Positions 25,001 through 34,173 of a stretch of 44,873 nt of DNA are shown here, one piece after another (the stretch's first letter is position 1; the number at the start of each line of letters is the position of its first letter). The notes under the pieces were generated by a model. It was not told the DNA's origin. It worked only from the letters and a program-made list of their open reading frames with translations, and searched no databases. The stretch spans positions 1 to 44,873 of the forward strand of contig CAMJML010000028.1 of NCBI GenBank assembly GCA_946407015.1, read 5' to 3'. The position numbers and the translations under genes were made by a program. This stretch comes from an uncultured Selenomonadales bacterium (GTDB lineage: Bacteria; Bacillota; Negativicutes; DSM-1736; Dendrosporobacteraceae).

Positions 25001-25510
25001 ATGCGTTTGTTAATCAATGAACTGCATGAATTAAGCTACCGTTCACCTTGGGCTGCTTTAGGCTGGTCTGCAATGATTCCGGGTCTTGGACAACTTTACA
25101 ATCAGGAATATGTACTCGGAATTTCAATGGTCTTTATGGAATTTTACATTAATAATAATGCTCATCTTAATTTAGCCATCCATCATTCGTTCAACCTTGA
25201 CTTTTCAAGCTGCCGCAGTGTCATTGACTACCATTGGCTGCAATTTTATCCGGCATTATGGACCTTTTCCATGTGGCAGGCTTATAACCGCGCGATCCAT
25301 ATTAACGACAAGCTGCGAGAGCAAGACATGCCTGCTAAAAGCGACCCGGTTCATTACAGCGCACTGTTTATTGGACTGACCATCGGCTTACATCTGGGTT
25401 CCATGTGGGGCATTGGCGGCTCAGCCATCTGGAGTGGTCTGGGCGTTGGCTTTATCGTTGCTATCATTGGTTTTATAATAGAAAAATATGTCCATTCCCG
25501 CAAAGAATGA
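25001..25510 (+). CDS. Membrane protein with TM2-like motif, function unknown
   Basis: A 169-residue protein. Near the N-terminus AMIPGLGQLYNQEYVLGI is like the TM2/DUF5683 motif. Two more hydrophobic segments lie at the C-terminus (ALFIGLTIGLHLGS and GLGVGFIVAIIGFII). The middle is rich in His and aromatic residues. Start ATG 25001 has AAAGGGG just upstream. A TATAAT at 24920-24925 is the likely -10 element, without a good -35. It stands alone and ends in a strong terminator. Confidence 0.8.
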   Translation: MRLLINELHELSYRSPWAALGWSAMIPGLGQLYNQEYVLGISMVFMEFYINNNAHLNLAIHHSFNLDFSSCRSVIDYHWLQFYPALWTFSMWQAYNRAIHINDKLREQDMPAKSDPVHYSALFIGLTIGLHLGSMWGIGGSAIWSGLGVGFIVAIIGFIIEKYVHSRKE

Positions 25511-25520
25511 TAAGATGGGA

Positions 25521-25556
25521 TTAAGGCTGATGTACAAGTACATCAGCCTTAATTTT
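25521..25556 (+). terminator. Intrinsic terminator
   Basis: A 15-bp stem TTAAGGCTGATGTAC/GTACATCAGCCTTAA with a 2-base gap, followed by TTTTACCG. Confidence 0.8.
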
Positions 25557-25582
25557 ACCGTTTTACCGGATTGGATTGGAGG

Positions 25583-26968
25583 TTATCCGGCAGCCAGCCG
25601 TTCCTGAATGACACGGGCTACATAAACGCCACTGGCACTGGCTTGCGAAAGGCCGCGGGTGACACCGGCCCCGTCACCAATGGCAAACAGGTTGTCAATT
25701 TCAGTTTCCAATTGCTTGGTCAGTTTTAAGCGTGAGCTGTAAAACTTGACTTCAACCCCGTACAATAACGTATCGTCATTGGCCATTCCGGGTGCAATAT
25801 TATTGAGTGCATAAATCATTTCGATAATGTTATCCAAATGACGCTTCGGCAGTACCAGACTCAGATCTCCAGGAGTGGCCTTCAGAGTCGGTTTGGTAAA
25901 GCTTTGTTCCAGCCGGTGATCATTGGTTCGCCGGCCTTTGATCAAATCGCCAAACCGCTGTACCAGCACTCCGCCCCCCAGCATATTGGAAAAGGATGCA
26001 ATCCGCTTGCCATATTGATGCGGCTCATTGAATGGTTCATTAAACCGGTTGCTGACCAGTAAGGCAAAATTGGTATTTTTGCTATGCAGTTTTTCGTCCC
26101 GGTAACTGTGACCGTTTACCGTGACAATTCCGTCCGTATTTTCGGCGACGACATACCCTTTTGGATTCATGCAAAACGTGCGGACTAAATCACCGTATTG
26201 CTTGGTGCGGTAAATCAGCTTGGCCTCATAGACTTCATCGGTAATATGCTGAAACACGGTTGCCGGGATTTCGACCCTAACGCCGACATCCACCTGATTA
26301 TTCAGCATGGTTAATCCCATCATCTTACACTGCTTGGAAAACCACTCGGAGCCGGCCCGCCCTGGCGCAGCAATCAGATAGCGGCAAGCAACCGGTTCTG
26401 ATTTTAACAGCTTTAGCGTAAAACCATCTGTTGTCTGGTCGATGGTTTCAACGTGCTGGCTAAACCTCATGGTAATCTTATCTTTAAGCTCTTCATAGAT
26501 TTGCTCAAGAATTCTGAGATTATTCTCTGTTCCAAGGTGTCTGACCTTGGCTTCAAGCAGGTGCAGCCCAAATCCAATGGCTTGTTTCCCCAGCGAGCTG
26601 TTCTGGGTACTAAAATATTCGGAAGGTGCTCCATACTGCTGATTGACTTCATCAACATAATCTATTAAATTCAATACTTGCTCATCGGGAAGGTATTCAT
26701 TGAGCCAGCCGCCAAATTGGGTGGTAAAGTTATACTTGCCGTCTGAGAAAGCTCCTGCTCCACCAAAGCCACGCATAATGCTGCAAGGTTTGCAATTGAT
26801 ACAGTGTGCGACTTTTTTTTCAGCAATCGGACAGCGGCGGCTATAGATATCCAGGCCTTCTTCAATCAGGATGACCTTAACGGCAGGATTTTGCTTCACT
26901 AATTCATAGGCGGCAAAAATTCCGGCAGGACCACCACCAATGATGGCAACATCATATTTGATACTCAT
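25583..26968 (-). CDS. FAD-dependent dehydrogenase (COG2509-like)
   Basis: A 461-residue flavoprotein. The FAD-binding Rossmann motif is VAIIGGGPAGIFAAYEL, followed by the acidic end of beta-2 (LIEEG) and a Cys-rich stretch HCINCKPCSIMRGFGGAG. The C-terminal FAD contact is NLFAIGDGAGVTRGLSQA. Proteins of this family are annotated as FAD-dependent dehydrogenases of unknown substrate. It starts at ATG 26968 with GGGGAG upstream, and stands alone. Confidence 0.9.
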   Translation of the reverse strand: MSIKYDVAIIGGGPAGIFAAYELVKQNPAVKVILIEEGLDIYSRRCPIAEKKVAHCINCKPCSIMRGFGGAGAFSDGKYNFTTQFGGWLNEYLPDEQVLNLIDYVDEVNQQYGAPSEYFSTQNSSLGKQAIGFGLHLLEAKVRHLGTENNLRILEQIYEELKDKITMRFSQHVETIDQTTDGFTLKLLKSEPVACRYLIAAPGRAGSEWFSKQCKMMGLTMLNNQVDVGVRVEIPATVFQHITDEVYEAKLIYRTKQYGDLVRTFCMNPKGYVVAENTDGIVTVNGHSYRDEKLHSKNTNFALLVSNRFNEPFNEPHQYGKRIASFSNMLGGGVLVQRFGDLIKGRRTNDHRLEQSFTKPTLKATPGDLSLVLPKRHLDNIIEMIYALNNIAPGMANDDTLLYGVEVKFYSSRLKLTKQLETEIDNLFAIGDGAGVTRGLSQASASGVYVARVIQERLAAG

Positions 26969-27113
26969 TATTCGTTCTCCCCTTTGCAGTAAACAGCGCT
27001 ATCGGCAAAAATGCCAAAAGTATTATATATCGCAGCGATTCATTTGTCTAGGATATTTTTCTCGCTAACGGTAGCATATCCAGTTTATTCATGAATCACT
27101 CCAGTATGAATGA

Positions 27114-28403
27114 CTATAGTAAATAGCGAAGATAAATATAGACACTGGAAATCACAATGGATAATAGCATGAGCGGAAAAGCGATTTTCAGGTATTTCAC
27201 AAACGACAGAGGATGCCCTTGCTGGGCCGCCATCCCGGCTACCACCACATTGGCACTGGCACCAACCAGTGTTCCATTACCACCAAGGCAGGCTCCCAGG
27301 GACAGGCTCCACCATAGGGGATCAAGATTGCTGATTCCCATACGGCTCATTTCTTTAATCATCGGAATCATGGTAGCAACAAACGGAATATTGTCAATAA
27401 ATGCCGATGCAATCGCACTCATCCATAAAATCAGCATCGCTGTCATGGTGACATCTCCGGCTGTCAATTCTACCGCCTTTCGCGCCAGCAGCGCAATCAC
27501 GCCGGTTTCAACCAGTCCGGACACCAGTATAAACAGACCGGCAAAGAAGAAGATGGCTAGCCATTCAATGCGGCGCAGCACCTGCTCCAGACCGTGCTCG
27601 TTATTGGCATGAGTTAAGAGGAGCAATAAGCTGGCCCCTGTTAAAGCAGCGGTGGCTGATTCAAGCTGCAGCATGCTGTGAGTCGCAAACAGTCCAATGG
27701 TGAGTGCCATGACAAACAAGCATTTTTTTAGTAATTTGCTATCTTGAATTTGTTTTCGTTCATCCAACTGCATGACTTGCTGTCTGAGTTCATCGGTTGT
27801 GACAAGCTGCTTGCGATAAATAAAGACCAGCAAAATCATCGTCACAATAAAAATAATGACGCAAACAATAGCCAGATTATTGATGAAAGCCATAAAATCC
27901 AGTTCTTTTATCGCACTGCCTATCATGATATTCGGGGGATCGCCAATTAAAGTAGCCGTACCGCCGATATTGGAAGCTAGAATCTGGGCAATCAGATAAG
28001 GACCCGGACGGACTTTCAACTGGGCTGTTATGCTAAAGGTAACCGGTACAGTCAGCAATACGGTGGTCACATTATCGAGAAAAGCGGAACAGACGGCCGT
28101 GATGGTACTGAGAACCACCAGCAGCCGGGCCGGCTCACCGTTGACCTTTTTCGCCGCCCAGATGGCCAGGTAGCGAAATAAGCCCGTTTCACCGGTAATA
28201 TTGACAATGATCATCATACCGATCAACAGACCGATCGTGTTAAAATCAATATGCGCAATGGCCGTTTCCTGGGAAACCACACCCAGTAAAATCATGGCCA
28301 CACCACCGGCTAAGGCGATGACAGTACGATGAATTTTCTCTGATACAATCACGCTGTACGCCAATAAAAAAATAGCAATCGCAATAAATGCCTGGTTTCC
28401 CAT
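27114..28403 (-). CDS. ArsB/NhaD-family ion permease
   Basis: About 429 residues with 11-12 membrane segments. The family signatures ASNIGGTATLIGDPPNIMIG and its mirror LGGNGTLVGASANVVVAG, with FLDNVTTVLLTVPVT and FIDNIPFVATMIPM, place it in the ArsB/NhaD ion-transporter superfamily. It could be a Na+/H+ antiporter or an anion permease; no ars genes are near. I choose ATG 28403 (MGNQAF) because GAGGGG lies 9 bases upstream; the longer reading from 28481 adds a non-membrane segment without a site. Confidence 0.9.
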   Translation of the reverse strand: MGNQAFIAIAIFLLAYSVIVSEKIHRTVIALAGGVAMILLGVVSQETAIAHIDFNTIGLLIGMMIIVNITGETGLFRYLAIWAAKKVNGEPARLLVVLSTITAVCSAFLDNVTTVLLTVPVTFSITAQLKVRPGPYLIAQILASNIGGTATLIGDPPNIMIGSAIKELDFMAFINNLAIVCVIIFIVTMILLVFIYRKQLVTTDELRQQVMQLDERKQIQDSKLLKKCLFVMALTIGLFATHSMLQLESATAALTGASLLLLLTHANNEHGLEQVLRRIEWLAIFFFAGLFILVSGLVETGVIALLARKAVELTAGDVTMTAMLILWMSAIASAFIDNIPFVATMIPMIKEMSRMGISNLDPLWWSLSLGACLGGNGTLVGASANVVVAGMAAQQGHPLSFVKYLKIAFPLMLLSIVISSVYIYLRYLL

Positions 28404-28522
28404 TCCTTTCATCCCCTCTACATAAAAAACAATAAACCATGCCTTCCCTATATCATACCGCATTTTTACACAAAGAACCAATTTTACACCCTTCAGAGCC
28501 GAAAAGCCGACGATAAAACCAA

Positions 28523-28549
28523 CAAAAAAAGCGCCGAAGCGCTTTTTTT
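28523..28549. terminator. Bidirectional terminator with UUCG loop on minus strand
   Basis: AGCGC/GCGCT with the stable tetraloop TTCG when read on the minus strand, flanked by seven A and seven T. It ends the coat-protein gene. Confidence 0.88.
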
Positions 28550-28558
28550 GGAAAATGG

Positions 28559-29101
28559 CTATTTAAGGTTATACATGCCGTTGCTGTGCATATATTGAAA
28601 GATTCCTTCGCCATGCTCTTGTTCTTCTTTCTGAATATGATTCAGAACTTGTCTGACGCTAGGGTCGGCAAATTCAAAAATAGCGGTATCATATGCACTG
28701 GAAACATATTTCTCGGTCATCAGCATATCATTACACAGTTCTGCGTCTTTCTGGCTGCCTGCCGACTGAGACGTTGCCCCGGCAGATGCAGTCGCCGATT
28801 GCATTCCCTGCTGTTTCTGCTGCTGCTGCTGACCTTGCTGGCCTTGTTGATTTTGCTGCTGGCCTTGTTGTCCCTGCTGTCCTTGCTGTTTTTGCTGAAC
28901 ATTAGGAACTTGTCCGCTGAGAAGCTGATTGACCGTGCTTAAGTGCTGCTGCTCAGCTTGAGCAAATGAGGTAAACAGTTGTTTTAATTGAGGATCTTGA
29001 GCTTGGCTTGCATAAGATTGATATTTTTGAATGCAAACCTGTTCATGGCTTTTTTGGTCTTCTAAGAGCATTCTTTCTTTCTGGGTTAAGTTTATGGCCA
29101 C
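28559..29101 (-). CDS. CotF-like spore coat protein with Gln/Gly-rich insert
   Basis: About 180 residues. Two ferritin-like helical halves (LTQKERMLLEDQKSHEQVCIQ and DAELCNDMLMTEKYVSSAYD onwards) match the CotF/coat family. Between them lies a low-complexity insert of about 35 residues rich in Gln and Gly (units such as GQQGQQ). I choose GTG 29101 because AGGAGG lies 8 bases upstream. Coat proteins of this kind are made in sporulation. The presence of this gene is the clearest sign that the organism forms endospores. Confidence 0.9.
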   Translation of the reverse strand: MAINLTQKERMLLEDQKSHEQVCIQKYQSYASQAQDPQLKQLFTSFAQAEQQHLSTVNQLLSGQVPNVQQKQQGQQGQQGQQQNQQGQQGQQQQQKQQGMQSATASAGATSQSAGSQKDAELCNDMLMTEKYVSSAYDTAIFEFADPSVRQVLNHIQKEEQEHGEGIFQYMHSNGMYNLK

Positions 29102-29307
29102 AGAAAACACCTCCTGCCGTTAGTTTTGCCTGATCATTGGCAGTCTATTCTATTTTTCCCCTTTTTTTGCTATACTTCAAGTAAATTCAATCGGTTAATA
29201 ATAACCAATCAAAAAGCATGTTTCCGGGCAAAACTAATCTCATCCAGAGTTCAGCATGCCCTGTTAAAACCTATTCAAATTCAGCAAACCAGAGGGAGTG
29301 TGACCGC

Positions 29308-29700
29308 ATGGAATTCAATCTAAAACCAGGTCTGAAAAAGGAAAAATCAGAGCAGGTGACTGCTAACCATACTGCCGTCAAATATGGCAGTGGCGGAGTC
29401 GAAGTGTATGCGACACCGGCAATGATCGGCTTGATGGAAGGAGCTTCTTTGGCCGCCGTTGATCCCCATTTGCCGCCCGGGATGGCCACAGTAGGCACAG
29501 CCATTCAAGTCAGCCATCTGGCGGCAACACCTGTGGGCATGACCGTCCGGGCGACAGCCGAACTGCTTGAGATAGCCGGTAAAAAGCTGACCTTTCGAGT
29601 CGAAGCCTTCGATGAAAAAGAAAAAATTGGTGAGGGGACTCACCAACGTTACATCATTGAACTTCAGAAATTCCAGCAGCGGGCCGAAAGCAAGAAGTAA
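29308..29700 (+). CDS. Hotdog-fold thioesterase, FlK-like
   Basis: A 130-residue protein. GVEVYATPAMIGLMEGASLAAVDPHL and IQVSHLAATPVGMTVRATAEL match the fluoroacetyl-CoA thioesterase-like family, with Thr, Glu and His at the usual active-site positions. It probably hydrolyses a small acyl-CoA. ATG 29308 has GAGGGAG upstream, so I do not use the earlier ATG at 29218. Its stop lies one base from the stop of the convergent gene, with no terminator between. Confidence 0.92.
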   Translation: MEFNLKPGLKKEKSEQVTANHTAVKYGSGGVEVYATPAMIGLMEGASLAAVDPHLPPGMATVGTAIQVSHLAATPVGMTVRATAELLEIAGKKLTFRVEAFDEKEKIGEGTHQRYIIELQKFQQRAESKK

Positions 29701-29701
29701 G

Positions 29702-30007
29702 TTATTTGTTTTTCGTTTTTGCAGGCACAGCCGTCAGCGTAATCTGACTGCCTTGCCGCGCTACCTTTACGGTAAAGTCCACAACGCCTTGCTTGTACAG
29801 CTCAAGCTTCATATCCAGCAAAGCCTTGCCCACCTTTTCCTGCAATTCAGGGGTCAGGAAAGCGGTTGCAAGGTTTTCTTTTTGTTCTTTTTTAACCGGT
29901 TTAACCGGTTCGTCGGCTTCGTTATAAATCGCGGTTTCAAAGGTGGCTTTTTCCTGATAGCCGCCCATCATGGCGCTATCGCTTAAGTTTTTAGGTATTT
30001 TTGCCAT
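29702..30007 (-). CDS. Conserved-looking hypothetical protein
   Basis: A 101-residue soluble protein that I do not recognise. The N-terminus (AKIPKNLSDSAMMGGYQEKA) is polar; a Lys/Glu-rich middle (EPVKPVKKEQKENLATAF) leads into a helix and a short beta segment. GAGGTG lies 9 bases before ATG 30007. It follows glnS after a terminator hairpin, and meets the thioesterase gene end to end. Confidence 0.7.
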   Translation of the reverse strand: MAKIPKNLSDSAMMGGYQEKATFETAIYNEADEPVKPVKKEQKENLATAFLTPELQEKVGKALLDMKLELYKQGVVDFTVKVARQGSQITLTAVPAKTKNK

Positions 30008-30021
30008 GTTGATTTCACCTC

Positions 30022-30058
30022 AAAAAGGGCAGTTACAGAAAGCTGTAAATGCCCCTTA
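30022..30058 (-). terminator. Terminator after glnS
   Basis: GGGCA/TGCCC with inner TTACAG/CTGTAA (30027-30054), followed on the minus strand by TTTTTGAGG. The T-run runs into the ribosome binding site of the next gene. Confidence 0.75.
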
Positions 30059-30063
30059 TTTTT

Positions 30064-31743
30064 TTATGAACTTTTTTGCGCTTTCGCCCAGGAATCACGC
30101 AGTCCCACTACCCGGTTAAAAACAATTTTTTCCGGGGAGGCATCCGGGTCAACAGCAAAGTAACCTTGGCGAAGGAATTGGTAGCGATTTCCGAGCTTTG
30201 CCTCGGCTAAGCTCGGTTCAGCCATGCAATCGCTGATGGTTTCCAGCGAATTAGGGTTCAGGTTGGCAAGAAAATCTTCTGCTGCTTCTTCACTTTCGTC
30301 AGTCAAAAGATAATCATAGAGCCGCACCTCGGCCTTGACCGCCTTTGCTGCACAAACCCAATGCAACGTGCCTTTGACTTTACGGCCGCTGTTGGCTCCG
30401 CCGCTTTTGGTTTCAGGATCATAACTGCAGCGAATTTCCACCAGGTTACCGGCCTCATCCTTCACAACCGATTCACACTTAATAATGTAAGCATGTTTTA
30501 ACCGTACTTCCTGCCCTGGCGCTAACCGGAAGAATTTTTTGACAGGCACTTCCATAAAGTCATCTTGTTCTATATAAATTTCCCGGCCGAACGGAATGGT
30601 TCTCGTACCCATCGACTCATCTTCGGGATTGTTCTCCGCAACCAGTTCTTCGATTTGCCCTTCAGGATAGTTTTCAATCACCAGCTTCAGCGGCCGCAGT
30701 ACCACCATCGCTCTGGCAGCCCGTTTATTGAGATCTTCCCGGATGCAATGCTCCAGCATAGCAATATCTACGGTGCTATTGCTTTTCGCCACTCCGATCC
30801 GGTCACAAAAGTCACGAATGGCTTCCGGCGTATAGCCGCGCCGGCGCAAGCCTGAAATGGTCGGCATTCTGGGATCATCCCAGCCGCTTACATGACCGCC
30901 TTCAACCAACAGCCGCAATTTGCGCTTGCTCATAACGGTATTATTTAGATTCAGGCGGGCAAATTCGATCTGCTGGGGCCGCGGAGCAGGAAAATCACAG
31001 GCTTCCAACACCCAGTCATATAAAGGCCGGTGATCTTCAAATTCCAGGGTACAAATGGAGTGCGTAATATTTTCAAGGGCATCCGAGATGGGATGCGCAT
31101 AGTCATACATTGGATAAATGCACCATTGATCCCCGGTGCGATGGTGCGTGGAATGAGAAATCCGGTAGAGCACAGGATCGCGCATATTCAAGTTTGGTGA
31201 AGCCATATCGATTTTAGCCCTCAAAACCCTGGAGCCATCGGGAAACTCACCGGCTTTCATACGTTCGAACAGTTCAAGATTTTCGGCAGCCGACCGGTTC
31301 CGGTAAGGACTTTCTTTGCCTGGTTCGGTCAGAGTTCCGCGATATTCCCGCATTTGTTGTGCTGTGAGATCACAAACAAACGCTCTGCCTTGCTGAATCA
31401 AATAAACGGCACAGTCATACAGTTTTTCAAAATAATCAGAGGCGTAATACATCCGGTCGTCCCAATCAAAACCCAGCCATTTCACATCTTCCTGGATGGA
31501 TTCAACATATTCCACATCTTCTTTGACCGGATTGGTATCATCAAAGCGGAGATTGCACAAGCCCTGATATTGACGGGCCAAGCCAAAATTTAAGCATATC
31601 GATTTTGCATGACCGATATGAAGATAGCCGTTAGGTTCTGGCGGAAAGCGGGTATGAACCTTCTCGCCGTATTTTTGATTGCGTAAATCTTCATCAATCA
31701 TATTCTGTATAAAGTTTGAAGGGATGATAGGATTCGTCGACAT
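30064..31743 (-). CDS. glnS: Glutaminyl-tRNA synthetase
   Basis: A 559-residue class I synthetase. The HIGH motif is [11 protein letters not shown], the KMSKS loop is TVMSKRKL, and the C-terminal anticodon-binding beta-barrels follow (about 340-555). It charges tRNA-Gln directly with glutamine. Family knowledge: most Firmicutes lack GlnRS and use the GatCAB route, so this gene is a lineage marker and probably came by old transfer. Start ATG 31743 has AAGGAG 8 bases upstream. Confidence 0.97.
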   Translation of the reverse strand: MSTNPIIPSNFIQNMIDEDLRNQKYGEKVHTRFPPEPNGYLHIGHAKSICLNFGLARQYQGLCNLRFDDTNPVKEDVEYVESIQEDVKWLGFDWDDRMYYASDYFEKLYDCAVYLIQQGRAFVCDLTAQQMREYRGTLTEPGKESPYRNRSAAENLELFERMKAGEFPDGSRVLRAKIDMASPNLNMRDPVLYRISHSTHHRTGDQWCIYPMYDYAHPISDALENITHSICTLEFEDHRPLYDWVLEACDFPAPRPQQIEFARLNLNNTVMSKRKLRLLVEGGHVSGWDDPRMPTISGLRRRGYTPEAIRDFCDRIGVAKSNSTVDIAMLEHCIREDLNKRAARAMVVLRPLKLVIENYPEGQIEELVAENNPEDESMGTRTIPFGREIYIEQDDFMEVPVKKFFRLAPGQEVRLKHAYIIKCESVVKDEAGNLVEIRCSYDPETKSGGANSGRKVKGTLHWVCAAKAVKAEVRLYDYLLTDESEEAAEDFLANLNPNSLETISDCMAEPSLAEAKLGNRYQFLRQGYFAVDPDASPEKIVFNRVVGLRDSWAKAQKSS

Positions 31744-31979
31744 AGTACAGGCTCCTTACTTCACGTTTTTTTCTAAATTGTCGTTATTCGTCATACTTAC
31801 TTACGTTTCCTGCTCCATTTAAACATCTATTGTCTATTATGGTAAAAAATAGCTTGGATTAATACAAAAAGTTCCATGAAATTCATCAGATGGCAGAAAA
31901 CCAGCTTCCTGCTCCTGGTCTGAACAAAATAGTCGAGCCTCATTTCAGATCCATTCAACCTGAATAAGGCCCGAAGGTA

Positions 31980-32726
31980 TCATGATTCATTGATTTTTCT
32001 CTGTATGTAACGCTGCAGCAATAGGACGGCTTTTATGATTTTAGGATCGTCCGGCAAACTGGCAATCAGTTCTTCCACATACCCCTGCTCAACAATACGC
32101 TTCAGGGTCCAGGCATAGTGAATATCATACAGCCACGACAAGCGTACCAGTTTCCGGTCATCGGCTGTTTTCATATACGAATAATCACATTGGCTTCCTG
32201 ACAGCAGGCCTTCAACAAACAATGCGGTATAGCCCGCACCATCCGATGGCTGTATCGTCGGTGACAGCACGCGAAAAATATCCAGCTTGTCCGCATCACG
32301 AATAAGCCGGGCAAATAATTGCAGGCGCTCTTGGGAATTGGCCGGAATCGCGATGCTGTTATGATGGGCAACGGCAAATTCCAGGCAAACCCGCGCCTCG
32401 GGATTTAGCTGCTTGAGCAGTTCCAGCCCGGCAATTTCTTTTAAGCCCAGTAAAGCATGATTTTCTGAAATACTGTCGCGGAATGTTCGGTATATTGCAT
32501 ATTGTTTAAACCGGCCGATATCATGCAGCAAGCCGATGATTTCCGCCAACTGTTGATCAGCCGGCGGCAAGCCGAGATGTCCAGCCAGTTGCCGGCAATT
32601 TTGGGCTACCTCTAGTGTATGGACTTCTTTTAAAGTAATATTCGCCTGAACATCATGGTCATTTGAATAAAATGAATGAACATATTTACTAAACCACTCA
32701 TAGAGTGAATGAATGAATGTTTGCAT
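31980..32726 (-). CDS. HD domain phosphohydrolase
   Basis: A 248-residue protein. Metal ligands of the HD fold appear in EVHTLEVAQNCRQLA, LLHDIGRFKQY and AVAHHNSIAIP, with a further Asp in IRDADKLDIFR. Such proteins hydrolyse nucleotides or related phosphoesters; the substrate is unknown. It starts at ATG 32726 and is divergent from the 39-residue ORF with the Pho-box-like repeats. Confidence 0.9.
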   Translation of the reverse strand: MQTFIHSLYEWFSKYVHSFYSNDHDVQANITLKEVHTLEVAQNCRQLAGHLGLPPADQQLAEIIGLLHDIGRFKQYAIYRTFRDSISENHALLGLKEIAGLELLKQLNPEARVCLEFAVAHHNSIAIPANSQERLQLFARLIRDADKLDIFRVLSPTIQPSDGAGYTALFVEGLLSGSQCDYSYMKTADDRKLVRLSWLYDIHYAWTLKRIVEQGYVEELIASLPDDPKIIKAVLLLQRYIQRKINES

Positions 32727-32824
32727 GCTCTCACATCCCCCGGACCTCTCGTGACCTCATGAACAGTTTTTTTCTATCATATGAAACTTTGGCCGGATTA
32801 ACAAGTCAATATTTTCCTGTAAGC

Positions 32825-32878
32825 TTAACAAATCGTTAACGAATCGATAACACTTGGCCGGTCAAGCCATAGTATACT
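32825..32878 (+). promoter_or_regulatory. Pho-box-like direct repeats with -10 TATACT
   Basis: TTAACA (32825), TTAACG (32836) and ATAACA (32847) are spaced exactly 11 bases apart, as in Firmicutes PhoP boxes (TT[AC]ACA repeats with about 5-base gaps). A -10 TATACT lies at 32873-32878, 20 bases after the last repeat. The same stretch also reads AC-N16-CATAGTATA (32850-32876), a sigma-K-like pattern. Confidence 0.5.
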
Positions 32879-32915
32879 AAGCTTGTAAGGACATTCAGAA
32901 CCAATGGAGGACAAG

Positions 32916-33035
32916 ATGAACCGTACAACATCCTTTCAACCGCTATACGATTTATCTGAACAGTTAAAAGCCGCGACAGCGCGCTTCCAAGCCAGTTGGG
33001 TCAATACTTACATGCTTTGGCTGAAAACACATTAA
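32916..33035 (+). CDS. Small ORF, 39 residues, function unknown
   Basis: ATG at 32916 with GGAGG 5 bases upstream; stop TAA at 33033-33035. The protein starts MNRTTSFQPLYDLSEQLKAA and ends with ASWVNTYMLWLKTH: soluble, slightly basic, with an amphipathic helix and no membrane segment. It has its own predicted promoter and is followed after 33 bases by a strong terminator, so the unit is a self-contained transcript. I know no matching family. Confidence 0.55.
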   Translation: MNRTTSFQPLYDLSEQLKAATARFQASWVNTYMLWLKTH

Positions 33036-33068
33036 CCCACACCCCTCGTTTCAAATAAAGTTTCTCTT

Positions 33069-33120
33069 ACAAATAAACTGAGAAAGCCGCTTAAAAAGGC
33101 TTCCTCAGTTTATTTGTATT
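33069..33120. terminator. Bidirectional terminator
   Basis: ACAAATAAACTGAG pairs with CTCAGTTTATTTGT (14 bp), with an inner AAGCC/GGCTT stem, followed by ATTTATT on the plus strand. Confidence 0.85.
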
Positions 33121-33157
33121 TATTCATCATGTGCATCCAACTTGGTAGTGTCTACTC

Positions 33158-33406
33158 TTATACGACCCGCTTCGAACCGGTAAACAGGCTGAGTACCCAC
33201 AAGAATACAATGGCTCCGATTGTGCTCACAATGATACTGCCAATCGTTCCATATGCATTTAGCCCAATCAGGCTAAATAAGAATCCGCCGACATAGGCAC
33301 CAACGACACCGACAATTAAATTGCCAACCAAGCCAAAGCTATTGCCGCGCGAAATTTTGCCCGCCAACCAACCGGCAATGAGTCCGATAATGAGAGACCA
33401 AAGCAT
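33158..33406 (-). CDS. GlsB/YeaQ/YmgE family stress-response membrane protein
   Basis: An 82-residue protein with three hydrophobic segments. IIGLIAGWLAGKISRG and NLIVGVVGAYVGGFLFSLIG are typical of the transglycosylase-associated/GlsB family. ATG 33406 has AAAAGGAGG upstream. The role is envelope stress tolerance in related bacteria; the exact function is unknown. Confidence 0.93.
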   Translation of the reverse strand: MLWSLIIGLIAGWLAGKISRGNSFGLVGNLIVGVVGAYVGGFLFSLIGLNAYGTIGSIIVSTIGAIVFLWVLSLFTGSKRVV

Positions 33407-33507
33407 AACGGATCCTCCTTTTAGAAAACATATTATTAAAGTTAAATTCCTGTTGATGCTTTTAGTCTACCCCGTTCAATATTGTCTATAACGTTATTTT
33501 TTCCCAA

Positions 33508-34173
33508 TTAGGCATTCATGCGCTTTTGCCGGCGAGCTTCGTACAATTCAAGCAAATTAGGCGGCGGATCGGATTTCAGGCACAAACCGGGAGCCAATTC
33601 GGCTAATTTGTCAACCACTGCCTTCAAATCATAAAAGACCTCCCATTTTGCCTTTACCAGCTCTTTTCCCGTAAGCCTGAGCAAATAAGCCGGATGATAG
33701 GTTGCAAGAGCCGGAATCCCGTATTTGGTTGCAAACCACTTGCCGCGGTCTTTCGTGATTCTGGCATTGGCATGGTCAAGGTATTTGAGGGCAACACTTC
33801 CCAAGGCAATGATCAGTTTTGGCCGTACCAGTGTCAGTTCGTGATCCAGCCAGCGATTGGCGCAAATCTGCCCCTCCTCAATGGTAGGTGTCCGGTTGCC
33901 CTTAGGGCGGCATTTTACAATATTGGTGGTATAGATTAAATCACGGGTAATGCCAACACTGGCAAGCGCCTTATCCAGCAGTTGTCCGGATGGCCCTACC
34001 AAGGGCACCCCGTACTCATCCTCCACACGGCCTGGTCCCTCACCGACAACAGCCAGCATGCTCTCCGGGGTACCGTTATAGGAGGTTGGGCCGTTATGGG
34101 GGTCATGAGCCAGCGCACACTGTTTGCAGTTTAACAGCGCGGCTTCAAGTTCGCTATGATTGTTAAACATCAT
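33508..34173 (-). CDS. Type 4 (thermostable-type) uracil-DNA glycosylase
   Basis: A 221-residue family 4 UDG. Four cysteines fit the 4Fe-4S cluster (two in CKQCAL, one in VKCRPKGNR, one in QICANRW). Active-site motif GEGPGRVEDEYGVPLVG and the C-terminal HPAYLLR loop are present. It removes uracil from DNA. It starts at ATG 34173 (or 34170) after GGGAG. With the Mug glycosylase at 24354 the window holds two different uracil-removal enzymes. Confidence 0.95.
   Translation of the reverse strand: MMFNNHSELEAALLNCKQCALAHDPHNGPTSYNGTPESMLAVVGEGPGRVEDEYGVPLVGPSGQLLDKALASVGITRDLIYTTNIVKCRPKGNRTPTIEEGQICANRWLDHELTLVRPKLIIALGSVALKYLDHANARITKDRGKWFATKYGIPALATYHPAYLLRLTGKELVKAKWEVFYDLKAVVDKLAELAPGLCLKSDPPPNLLELYEARRQKRMNA

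Noticed and set aside
25001-25510. Sporulation-type promoter CATATAATA upstream (24918-24926)
   Set aside because: The -10 fits sigma-K loosely, but no AC or other -35 element lies at the right distance; an ordinary TATAAT is just as likely.
27114-28403. Arsenite efflux pump ArsB
   Set aside because: The fold fits the ArsB/NhaD superfamily, but no arsR, arsC or arsA gene is near, so the substrate was left open.
28800-28900. CTG/TTG-rich repeat on the plus strand
   Set aside because: It is simply the coding sequence of the Gln/Gly-rich insert in the coat protein, not a separate repeat element or CRISPR.
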